Shown one piece after another: positions 17,518-24,764 of a DNA stretch of 64,000 nucleotides (position 1 is the stretch's first letter; every line of letters begins with the position of its first letter). This stretch comes from an uncultured Bacteroidota bacterium. GTDB taxonomy: Bacteria; Bacteroidota; Bacteroidia; Chitinophagales; Chitinophagaceae. The stretch covers positions 1 through 64,000 of the forward strand of contig CAIUZK010000026.1 of the NCBI GenBank assembly GCA_903903635.1, given 5' to 3'. The notes below the pieces were generated by a model. The model had not been told where the DNA came from, did not search any database, and saw nothing but the letters and a program-made list of their open reading frames with translations. The translations under genes and the position numbers were made by a program.

Positions 17518-19377
17518 ATGAATTCTGAATTTGTGGTTGACATATTGAACAAAATTAACTACTGCATCAACAACAATACCTTTCAGGATGTTGAAGGATC
17601 AAAAGTAGAATTGAAGGATCTTTCTTCGGGTTCTGAATGGACATCAATGAAAGAAACCATATGCGCGTTTCTCATTACAGATGGAGGCATTATTATTTGT
17701 GGAGTCAGGGAAAGAAATAATCGTTATTCATTCACCGGATTTGACAGAGCAAAAGAGCCGACATTAATTAGCCTTCAACGTGAGACATTCAAAGATGATA
17801 AAGATGTTACTTTAACTGACCTGACAAACAATATTTTCTTCGACTATATATCCTTCAGAAATGGTGAAGTTGCTATAATATTAGTTAAGCCATTAAGCTA
17901 TGACTTGAAATATGTGAAGTATAACAACAAATATTTTCAACGACAATTATCACAGGATGCTGAAATCCCACTTTCTAAACTCCAGCAGCATAAGGAAAAT
18001 AAAAAAGACCTTGAATATGCTAAAGAAATCAGCAAAATAGAAGATGCAACAATAAATGATTTAAGCCTTGATAAAATTAATAGGTATGTAAATCTACTTA
18101 ACCTTGAAATACGTAATACTCCTTTAAAAGCAAGTTTGGCAAAAGCAAAAGAATTCCTGGTTAAACAACATTTTTTAAAAGGTGAAAACATCACCATACT
18201 GGGTATGCTTGTGTGTGGAGAGGACCCCTTCCATTTCTTAGAAAACAGGTGTGAGGTAGATTGTTATTATGACACAACTTCCGATATCAGTAAGGATAAA
18301 AAAACCTTCCGCAATGACGTAATAAGTCTAATGGAAGACACATTTAAGTATATATGGGGGCATATAAAAATCCAAAGGACTGTAAAAGGAGGAGGCTCAA
18401 GTGAGCCCGAATTTCCTGAAAAAATGATCCGCGAAGTTATTAATAATGCCTTAGCTCACAGAGACTACAACATAAACAAATTCATTACGGTCACTGTCGA
18501 GCCGGACAATTATATTGAAATAAAAAACCCAGGAAGCTTCCTGGAAAAAATAAAGCTCGAGATAAAACATGAAATTCCTGTCAGACGATTAATACAGGGG
18601 ATTCCTGAAAGCAAAAATCCAAAGCTTGCATCGGTATTAAAGGTCTTTGATAAAATTGAAAGCCAGGGCCGAGGTATGGCAGCATTAATTAATGCCGCCT
18701 TAGATAACCTCATTGACCTCCCTTACTATGAAATAAAAGACAATGTCATTTCACTTAAAATACAGACTGGTAAACTTGTTGATGAAGAGATTGAAAATTG
18801 GCTAAGAAGTTATGATAAATATCTTTTCAATAAACTAGAAAATCCTATTACAGATGAACACAAGAAAATCCTGGCCTACTTTTATAAATCAGAAATAATT
18901 AATCGAAAACGTTTTTATACTATCCTGTTAAACGAAGGCAATAACCATTTTGAAGTAATTGACCAACTTAGAAAAGCTGCAATAATTTTTGAACATCCAA
19001 ATAGCACAGATGAATCTCCAATATATATTTTGGATAGGGTTTTAATGAAAAACGATTTTACCCAAGAATTAATTTCTCTCATTGGTTATGATTATAAAAC
19101 CTTTGAAGATACAGGAAAGCAAATCATAAATTTATTGTACAGATTTACAAAATACAATGAAGAAGCAATAAAACCGTCTGAAATAACGCCAATTATATAT
19201 CGAATGGCATATGGGAAAAATATTGACCCTAAAAAATATGAATCATTAGGTAGAAAAGTCAGGAAGATTTGCAATGAGTTGTTTGAGGAGAATATTCTTG
19301 TGAAAGATTCCGATAAAGCCTACTCTTTAAACTTCAATTATAAGGGTAAAGAGAATAATTTGAGCCGGTTGATCTAA
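17518..19377 (+). CDS. AlbA_2 (Schlafen-type) and HATPase_c_4 domain protein
   Basis: Start taken at the ATG at 17518 rather than the TTG at 17491, giving 619 residues. The N-terminal part (about 15-145) is an AlbA_2 putative nucleic-acid-binding domain with VELKDLSSG and ICAFLITDGGIIICGVRE. An ATPase region of the HATPase_c_4 type lies in the middle, with REVINNALAHRDY near 304 and ESQGRGMAALINAAL near 384. The rest is helical, ending in a winged-helix-like segment. Such proteins are annotated as ATP-dependent regulators and are frequent in defence and accessory islands; a defence role here is inference. The gene is AT-rich with many AAA/AAT/ATA codons, unlike its neighbours, and sits next to the VapBC pair and the duplicated radA ends, consistent with horizontal acquisition. 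Confidence 0.8.
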   Translation: MNSEFVVDILNKINYCINNNTFQDVEGSKVELKDLSSGSEWTSMKETICAFLITDGGIIICGVRERNNRYSFTGFDRAKEPTLISLQRETFKDDKDVTLTDLTNNIFFDYISFRNGEVAIILVKPLSYDLKYVKYNNKYFQRQLSQDAEIPLSKLQQHKENKKDLEYAKEISKIEDATINDLSLDKINRYVNLLNLEIRNTPLKASLAKAKEFLVKQHFLKGENITILGMLVCGEDPFHFLENRCEVDCYYDTTSDISKDKKTFRNDVISLMEDTFKYIWGHIKIQRTVKGGGSSEPEFPEKMIREVINNALAHRDYNINKFITVTVEPDNYIEIKNPGSFLEKIKLEIKHEIPVRRLIQGIPESKNPKLASVLKVFDKIESQGRGMAALINAALDNLIDLPYYEIKDNVISLKIQTGKLVDEEIENWLRSYDKYLFNKLENPITDEHKKILAYFYKSEIINRKRFYTILLNEGNNHFEVIDQLRKAAIIFEHPNSTDESPIYILDRVLMKNDFTQELISLIGYDYKTFEDTGKQIINLLYRFTKYNEEAIKPSEITPIIYRMAYGKNIDPKKYESLGRKVRKICNELFEENILVKDSDKAYSLNFNYKGKENNLSRLI

Positions 19378-19422
19378 TTAAAACTTCACTTACCACTTCA
19401 TTTTTTTAGATTGTTTCTCCTT

Positions 19423-19516
19423 ATCCTCAAAACAGCATCTTATAAACGTCCTCCACCTTATTCACCGTCTTGATCTCTATTTTATAATTTGTTTTGTGCA
19501 GGCCCCTTGGCATTGG
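19423..19516 (-). pseudogene. Displaced 3' end of radA (duplicate fragment)
   Basis: On the minus strand this encodes GLHKTNYKIEIKTVNKVEDV then YKMLF and TGA. That is the same 25 residues and stop as the C-terminus of the intact radA at 20193. The two copies differ at seven positions, all in third or otherwise synonymous positions (for example CTG/TTG Leu, GTT/GTG Val). Beyond these codons the similarity continues for about four more after a one-base shift, then stops where vapC ends. Confidence 0.9.
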
Positions 19517-19517
19517 A

Positions 19518-19928
19518 CTAAAGATCTTTAAATGGATTTACAATTTTAAGCGTCCCATCTACGACTAATCCATCCTGCATGTCTTCTGAAAATAAAATTT
19601 CGCATTCATTTTCAAGTGCTGTCGCAACTATTAAGCTATGCCAAAAACTAAATCTATACTTTATAGATAAATCAAATGCCCTTGTGATCGTGGATGAATA
19701 AATATTAACAACATTGAAATTTTCCAGGAGATTTTTGCCATGTCCAAAAGCCTCCTCTTTCGAAAGTTTTATTTTCCTTATGCAAACATTTACATTTTCG
19801 TTTACCACCTGGGTACTGATAGTTTTATCCGAATTGAGTAATGCAATAACTAGTTCCTTTCTCCGATCGTTGTCTGAATAGAGGTATAGAATTACATTGC
19901 TATCTATAAATGTTCGTTTATCGCTCAT
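19518..19928 (-). CDS. PIN-domain toxin (VapC-like)
   Basis: A 136-residue PIN-domain protein, expected to be an Mg-dependent ribonuclease toxin of a type II module. Acidic positions visible are Asp9 in FIDSNVILYLYS, Glu44 in VVNENVNV, and Glu115/Asp116 with Asp119 in LFSEDMQDG. The segment that in this group usually reads SFWDSLIVA/SA has His97 instead of Asp (FWHSLIVATAL), so activity is uncertain. The gene overlaps the upstream antitoxin gene by 11 bp, the usual coupled arrangement. Its stop codon abuts the displaced radA fragment, so the cassette ends at the recombination junction. A non-toxic PIN protein is the alternative if His97 disables it. Confidence 0.85.
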   Translation of the reverse strand: MSDKRTFIDSNVILYLYSDNDRRKELVIALLNSDKTISTQVVNENVNVCIRKIKLSKEEAFGHGKNLLENFNVVNIYSSTITRAFDLSIKYRFSFWHSLIVATALENECEILFSEDMQDGLVVDGTLKIVNPFKDL

Positions 19929-20142
19929 TTATTTCGTCCCTATTGAATTTAATTACAGATACGGGGTAGCGATATTTCGTATAGTCAATTGAAGATTGAT
20001 TACGCTTTTGGGCGTTTTTATTATCATTTGGGTCGTCACTGTGGAGGAAGTTTTTGATAATAGTCAATAAAGATTTCTTATCCTCATTACCAAGCAATGG
20101 AAGGAATTTTCTTATTTCTGCATCAATAACATTTGCCGCCAT
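19918..20142 (-). CDS. Antitoxin partner of the PIN toxin (VapB-like)
   Basis: A 74-residue acidic/basic small protein starting MAANVIDAEIRKFLPLLG and ending IKFNRDEINER. The first half looks like a short dimerising helical region, and the second half is polar and probably disordered until it binds the toxin. No AbrB or RHH motif is plain, so the call rests on size, the 11-bp overlap with the PIN toxin gene and the order antitoxin then toxin. A minus-strand box TAAATTTG at 20157-20164, with a TTTG 17 bp further upstream, could be its promoter. Confidence 0.75.
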   Translation of the reverse strand: MAANVIDAEIRKFLPLLGNEDKKSLLTIIKNFLHSDDPNDNKNAQKRNQSSIDYTKYRYPVSVIKFNRDEINER

Positions 20143-20156
20143 GAGTTCTGTTTTTA

Positions 20157-20164
20157 CAAATTTA
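20157..20164 (-). promoter_or_regulatory. Possible -7 box for the vapBC pair
   Basis: Minus-strand TAAATTTG fits the Bacteroidota TAnnTTTG box. A TTTG lies at 20182-20185, a spacing of 17 rather than the usual ~20. The start codon of the antitoxin follows 14 bp downstream. The upstream TTTG lies just beyond the radA stop codon. Confidence 0.35.
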
Positions 20165-20188
20165 CAATTTTATCAGAATTTCAAATCA

Positions 20189-20284
20189 ATCCTCAAAACA
20201 ACATCTTATACACGTCCTCCACCTTATTTACCGTTTTGATCTCTATTTTATAGTTGGTTTTATGCAGGCCTTTTGCGTTGGCTT
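20189..20284 (-). repeat. radA 3' end, intact copy of the flanking duplication
   Basis: Partner of the fragment at 19423-19516. Together they form a direct duplication of about 95 bp enclosing the vapBC cassette (about 670 bp). Confidence 0.9.
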
Positions 20285-21569
20285 TAGGTATAAATATAAC
20301 ATCCATGCCTAGTTTGTCCGCCTCAGCTATTCGCTGGTCAATGCGGTTTACGGCACGTATCTCTCCGCTCAGGCCTATCTCGCCTACGAGGCAAATGTTG
20401 GAGGGGAGGGCTTTGTCTTCGTAGCTGGAGAGCAGAGAGCACACCAGCGCCAGCTCTATAGACGGATCTTCTATTTTCAGTCCACCGGCTATATTCACAA
20501 ATACATCCTTTGCGCCAAAATGGAATCCACCGCGTTTTTCAAGTACGGCCAGCAGCAATTGCAATCTCCTCAGGTCGAGCCCGCTAACGGTGCGCTGGGG
20601 GGTGCCGTATACAGCCGTTGTAACCAGAGCCTGCACCTCTATCATAAGTGGGCGGCTGGCCTCCATGGTAGCAGCTATGGCCACACCACTAAGTGGCTCA
20701 TCATGTTGCGATAATAATATTTCGCTGGGGTTGCTCACTGCGCGCATGCCCTGGGTTACCATTTCATAGATACCTAATTCTGAAGTGGAACCAAAACGGT
20801 TTTTCAGGGTTCGCAATATCCGGTAGGCATAATGCCTGTCACCCTCAAATTGCAATACCGTATCTACCATATGCTCCAATACCTTAGGTCCTGCTATTGA
20901 TCCGTCTTTGGTTATATGCCCTATGATGCAAACAGGTATATTAGTTGCTTTTGCAAACCGCTGCAGTTCGGCAGCACATTCCCTAACCTGCGATACACTA
21001 CCTGCGGCCGACTCTACATATGGCGATTCAAGCGTTTGTATTGAATCTATAATGAGCAGTTGCGGCTTTATCTTTTTTACTTCCTGAAAAAGAGTATTGG
21101 TATCGGTTGCGGTAAGCAGGTAGAGGTTATTATTCTTAACCCCTATGCGGTCGGCACGCAATTTTATCTGTTGTGCACTTTCCTCCCCGGATACATATAA
21201 GGTAACAATAGACCGCCAGTGCAATGCCAGTTGCAGAAACAATGTACTCTTGCCTATGCCAGGGTCGCCGGCTATCAGTATCACCGATCCGGGCACCATA
21301 CCACCACCCAATACCCTGTTCAGTTCACTGTCGGGCGCCATCATTCGGGCCTCATTACTTTGCACAACTTCATCCAGCTTGTAGGCTTTGCGCTGTTGCT
21401 TATTGGTATCATCATCCCAGCTTACACTCTCAGGTTTCGATTTATCTTCCCGCTGCACCACTTCTTCAACAAAAGAATTCCAGGCGCCACACGATGGGCA
21501 CTTACCTGTCCACTTTGGTGTTTCGTAACCACATTGTTGGCAAAAGAATGCTGATTTTATTTTGGCCAT
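20193..21569 (-). CDS. radA: DNA repair protein RadA (Sms)
   Basis: RadA is a RecA-like, DnaB-type helicase that helps branch migration and processing of recombination intermediates. The 458-residue protein has the C4 zinc finger (CQQCGYETPKWTGKCPSC, about 10-27), Walker A GDPGIGKST at 101-109, the RadA-specific KNRFG at 256-260 and the C-terminal Lon-protease-like domain (from about 290). Length and motifs are complete, so it should be functional. Both ends of the gene are duplicated next to it: the last 25 codons plus stop at 19423, and the first nine codons at 21630-21657. No operon partner is visible. The vapBC cassette lies immediately downstream on the same strand. Confidence 0.97.
   Translation of the reverse strand: MAKIKSAFFCQQCGYETPKWTGKCPSCGAWNSFVEEVVQREDKSKPESVSWDDDTNKQQRKAYKLDEVVQSNEARMMAPDSELNRVLGGGMVPGSVILIAGDPGIGKSTLFLQLALHWRSIVTLYVSGEESAQQIKLRADRIGVKNNNLYLLTATDTNTLFQEVKKIKPQLLIIDSIQTLESPYVESAAGSVSQVRECAAELQRFAKATNIPVCIIGHITKDGSIAGPKVLEHMVDTVLQFEGDRHYAYRILRTLKNRFGSTSELGIYEMVTQGMRAVSNPSEILLSQHDEPLSGVAIAATMEASRPLMIEVQALVTTAVYGTPQRTVSGLDLRRLQLLLAVLEKRGGFHFGAKDVFVNIAGGLKIEDPSIELALVCSLLSSYEDKALPSNICLVGEIGLSGEIRAVNRIDQRIAEADKLGMDVIFIPKANAKGLHKTNYKIEIKTVNKVEDVYKMLF
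21542..21569 (-). repeat. radA 5' end, intact copy of a 28-bp direct repeat
   Basis: The 28 bases AAAAGAATGCTGATTTTATT plus TTGGCCAT, covering the first codons MAKIKSAFF, occur again exactly at 21630-21657 in the same orientation. Confidence 0.9.
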
Positions 21570-21629
21570 TGAAATATAAAGATACGCTCTGAAAATTGGT
21601 TAATTAAATTTCATATCCTGACACCGCAG

Positions 21630-21657
21630 AAAAGAATGCTGATTTTATTTTGGCCAT
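21630..21657 (-). pseudogene. Displaced 5' end of radA (28-bp fragment)
   Basis: An exact second copy of the radA start (encoding MAKIKSAFF), 60 bp upstream of the real one and followed by unrelated sequence. It has its own ATG but the frame is quickly lost. A minus-strand TATCTTTG box at 21717-21724 lies about 60 bp further upstream and may be the original radA promoter. Confidence 0.85.
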
Positions 21658-21944
21658 ACCCCCGCCCTAAAGGGAGCTCTTCAGAGCAACCCAATAAGTA
21701 ATTATTAAGTAAGAATCAAAGATACAAGCAAAACCCCTGAATCTAAAAGGAAACAAGTAATTAGGCTTGGTGATGATTTAATGGTGGACTGTAATGCTAT
21801 TCCGTGCAATTATTTACAGTAAATAAGTAAAAGAAAAAGTACTTAGGAAGCTCAATATTGAGTTATTGCAGAAATCATATTCTCCTGCGAAGCCCCGGAA
21901 CATGGTCCCGTTTATTTAACGGGAGGGGTTTGGGGTTTTAGATA

Positions 21945-21980
21945 TAAAAAAAGAGCCGCTGGAGGAATCCGGCAGCTCTT
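21945..21980 (-). terminator. Rho-independent terminator, minus strand
   Basis: The arms pair at 12 of 13 positions, the loop is short and the 3' tail is TTTTTTT on the minus strand. No minus-strand protein gene ends here, which is why a small RNA is proposed. Confidence 0.75.
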
Positions 21981-22008
21981 ACTTACTAACCCATTAAATT
22001 CACAACTT
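21945..22008 (-). ncRNA. Candidate small terminated RNA or leader on the minus strand
   Basis: On the minus strand a TACATTTG box (22013-22020) is followed by TTGTGAATTTAATGGGTTAG, then a 13-bp-class hairpin AAGAGCTGCCGGA/TCCAGCGGCTCTT (one mismatch, one G-T) and seven T residues. This would give a transcript of about 60 nt with only a four- to five-codon frame. No -33 TTTG is visible, so the start is uncertain. A terminator left over from a lost gene is the alternative. Confidence 0.35.
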
Positions 22009-22321
22009 GGTACAAATGTAACATTAGCTGGCTTAGGAAAAAAATGGAATTGCAATTGTTGTCAATCACTTTTATAGATATAATGTAAAATAATATTTTA
22101 GTTATAGAATCTATTGCAAATCAGCATGTTTAGTATTTTATTTTTATATAATTCAACTGACACAGCCTGTTTTACTTAATTGTTATATTAAAATTAATAG
22201 AAAATATTACAACCTATAATGTTTATAAATAATGTTTTTTTACCTGCTGAATGGTTAAAATATCATAAACCTTGTGGTCAATTTAGGCAGTAGGTGTACT
22301 TTGCAGTCTGAAACAGGATTT

Positions 22322-24052
22322 ATGACCACATCATTTGCTCCATTGCACCAAAAAGAAAGACAACTATTACCGGCAGATTTTAAAGTTACGGACTGGGATC
22401 ATCTTCTTCCTTACTTCGAAGAATTAAAAAACAGACCTCTATCCGGTAAGGAGCAATTGGAAAAATGGCTTGCTGATGTTAGCGAACTGGAAGCGGTTAT
22501 CAGTGAGGATGCCTGCTGGAGGCAAATAAAAATGACATGCGATACAACAGATAAATCCTGTGAAGAAGCATTTACCTATTTCTGTATGGAGATAGAACCC
22601 AAGATGAAACCGTATGCTTTTGAACTAAATAAAAAATTGCTGGAATGTCCTTATTCAAAAGAACTGGATGGAACTTTGTTTTTCCCCTACCTGCGTAGTG
22701 TAGATAATGCAGCCAAACTGTACCGTGATGAAAATGTACCCCTGCAGGCCGATATGAATTTGCTAGCCCAGCATTATGGTGTTATCAGTGGCGCCATGTC
22801 GGTTGAAGTAGATGGTAAGGAATATACCATGCAGCAGGCCGCAAAGTTTTTGCAGAACCCTGATCGAAACATCAGGGAGCGTGTTTTCAGAAAAATGGCC
22901 GCACGAAGGCTTGAAGACAAAGATAAATTAAACGAACTATTTGATAAGCTGCTTGAATTACGTCAGCAGGTGGCCATTAATGCCGGATTCTCCAATTACC
23001 GTGATTATAAATTCAGGGAACTGGGAAGATTTGATTACTCGGCCGAAGATTGCTTTGCTTTTCATGATGCAGTGCGTGAGCATATCTTGCCATTACAAGC
23101 AAGACTTACCCGTTTTCGCCAGCAGCGATTGGGTCTGGAAATCATGAAACCATGGGATGGGGATGCTGAACCAGCGGGTACTGAACCGCTACACCCTTTC
23201 AAAGACGGAGCCGAACTTTGCTCAAAATCGCAGGAAGTATTTACAAAACTGAATCCATTCTTCAGTGGTTGCCTGCAAACAATGGAGCAAATGCACAGGC
23301 TTGACCTTGAGAGCCGCAAAGGCAAAGCTCCCGGAGGTTATAACTGTCCGCTTGCCGAAACCGGGGTGCCGTTTATATTTATGAATGCCGCCGGAACCAT
23401 GAGCGATGTGATCACAATGATGCACGAAGGAGGCCATGCGGTGCATAGTTTCCTATCTCACGACCTTAAATTATCGGCTTTCAAGGAATACCCTATGGAG
23501 ATTGCCGAACTGGCAAGCATGAGCATGGAGTTGTTTTCGATGGAGCACTGGGATGTTTTTTTCCCCGATGAAAAAGAACTGCAGCGCGCTCAACTGGAAG
23601 AACTGGAGCGGGTGATCAGTGTATTGCCATGGATAGCTACAATTGATAAATACCAGCATTGGCTCTATACAAATCCCGGACATACTGTTTCGCAAAGAGA
23701 AGCACAATGGATCATCATCCTTAGTGAATTCACTAATGGCATTACTGACTGGTCGGAATTTGAAGAATACCGTACCAATCTTTGGCAAAAACAGTTACAT
23801 CTTTTCGAAGTGCCGTTCTATTATATCGAATATGGTATTGCTCAACTGGGAGCTATTGCTATGTGGCAGCAATATCGGATCAATAAGGAACAGGCCCTTA
23901 CCAATTATATGAAGGCATTAAGCCTGGGCTATACCAAAACCTTAAAAGAGCTATATCTTGCTGCGGGTATAAAATTTGATTTCTCCCCTGCTTACATTAA
24001 AGAACTGGCTGATTTCATTATTCCCGTTTTGAATGAAAAAGGAGTAAGCTGA
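22322..24052 (+). CDS. pepF: Oligoendopeptidase F family zinc peptidase (M3)
   Basis: A cytoplasmic zinc metallopeptidase that cleaves short peptides. Start taken at the ATG at 22322 (after AGGATTT); the track's GTG at 22274 adds 16 unlikely residues. The 576-residue product is of normal family length. The zinc motif HEGGH is at about 368-372 (MMHEGGHAVHSF), and the third-ligand region follows in MEIAELASMSMELFS. The C-terminal part has the FYYIEYGIAQLGAIAMWQ motif seen in M3 oligopeptidases. No signal peptide. The gene converges exactly on the minus-strand lipoprotein: the stop codons are adjacent with no spacer. Confidence 0.93.
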   Translation: MTTSFAPLHQKERQLLPADFKVTDWDHLLPYFEELKNRPLSGKEQLEKWLADVSELEAVISEDACWRQIKMTCDTTDKSCEEAFTYFCMEIEPKMKPYAFELNKKLLECPYSKELDGTLFFPYLRSVDNAAKLYRDENVPLQADMNLLAQHYGVISGAMSVEVDGKEYTMQQAAKFLQNPDRNIRERVFRKMAARRLEDKDKLNELFDKLLELRQQVAINAGFSNYRDYKFRELGRFDYSAEDCFAFHDAVREHILPLQARLTRFRQQRLGLEIMKPWDGDAEPAGTEPLHPFKDGAELCSKSQEVFTKLNPFFSGCLQTMEQMHRLDLESRKGKAPGGYNCPLAETGVPFIFMNAAGTMSDVITMMHEGGHAVHSFLSHDLKLSAFKEYPMEIAELASMSMELFSMEHWDVFFPDEKELQRAQLEELERVISVLPWIATIDKYQHWLYTNPGHTVSQREAQWIIILSEFTNGITDWSEFEEYRTNLWQKQLHLFEVPFYYIEYGIAQLGAIAMWQQYRINKEQALTNYMKALSLGYTKTLKELYLAAGIKFDFSPAYIKELADFIIPVLNEKGVS

Positions 24053-24712
24053 TCATGAATGTTTGATGTGATGGAAGCGGGTACCAGGTACTTCTCCTCT
24101 CCTTCTTATAAACTGCCTGAATTGTTTAGGGGAAGGACTGAAGTTGTATGTAGCGGTATCTGTGGTTTCTGTGATCTCCCGCAGGTTATCGAGATCTTTC
24201 GGGTTTCCGATTGCTGAAATTGTTAGAGTGCCCCGTGCGAGGGCTATCTGCTTAACAGCCCATGCATTCTTATTGCTGTCGTTCTTAACGAGGTCATTCA
24301 GAAAATAGTAGCCTTTGAATTTTTTCATAACGCCATTTTCTGATATCAGAAACAAGGTATCTACATAATGTACCCGGCTGATAATTGAATCTCCTTTTAT
24401 GGAAACATTGGTAGCTAAAACAGAATCGGAACCTTTACCTGAATACAGCGTGTCGTGCCCGACATGCCAGCTACCCTGAATGCTATCTTTGTGATCAGCA
24501 ACCTGGTAATCGTAAGTGCGCAGCATAATTTTATCAGAAATGCTTACGGTCGATTCCCCATCTTCAGACAGGTAATCCCCTTTTAGTTTATCGGGGAAGG
24601 AGGATAGGGCCGCTACATTGGCCGGCTGTGGCTCATTGAATGTAATGGCCGGCCCGCAACCCCAGCTAAGAAACAGGATGATAAAAGCAGTAACTAATTG
24701 AAGTTTTTTCAT
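24053..24712 (-). CDS. Hypothetical lipoprotein
   Basis: A 219-residue protein with a lipoprotein signal MKKLQLVTAFIILFLSWGC (lipobox LSWGC region). The mature part contains PDKLKGDYLSEDGESTVSIS and repeated beta-strand patterns ending with SPSPKQFRQFIRRRGEV. It reads like a small beta-barrel or lipocalin-like fold, but I do not recognise the family. It is probably co-transcribed with the TPR gene upstream, which starts at 26252 and ends 52 bp before this gene's start. The 3' end abuts pepF. Confidence 0.65.
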   Translation of the reverse strand: MKKLQLVTAFIILFLSWGCGPAITFNEPQPANVAALSSFPDKLKGDYLSEDGESTVSISDKIMLRTYDYQVADHKDSIQGSWHVGHDTLYSGKGSDSVLATNVSIKGDSIISRVHYVDTLFLISENGVMKKFKGYYFLNDLVKNDSNKNAWAVKQIALARGTLTISAIGNPKDLDNLREITETTDTATYNFSPSPKQFRQFIRRRGEVPGTRFHHIKHS

Positions 24713-24764
24713 GGGCTGATTTGTTAATCAAATATATTAAAAGTAGCGTTTGCGACTAAAAAAA

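Larger units (their letters stand above)
21658..22321. other. Intergenic region between radA and pepF
   Basis: No protein-like frame. It contains a minus-strand promoter-like TATCTTTG (21717-21724), a GC-rich stretch with the small hairpin CCCGTT/AACGGG near 21909, a strong minus-strand terminator (21945-21980) with an upstream promoter-like box, and then about 250 bp of very AT-rich sequence leading to pepF. A TTG-N20-TGTACTTTG arrangement near 22273-22304 may be the pepF promoter. Confidence 0.5.

Noticed and set aside
19423-20284. The radA duplication as an integrase attachment site pair
   Set aside because: No integrase or recombinase gene lies between or next to the repeats, and the two copies differ at seven sites, unlike a fresh att duplication. 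Kept only as a recombination junction.
22274-22321. GTG start for the oligoendopeptidase
   Set aside because: The extra 16 residues are not family-like, and a promoter-like TACTTTG lies inside them. The ATG at 22322 is better.
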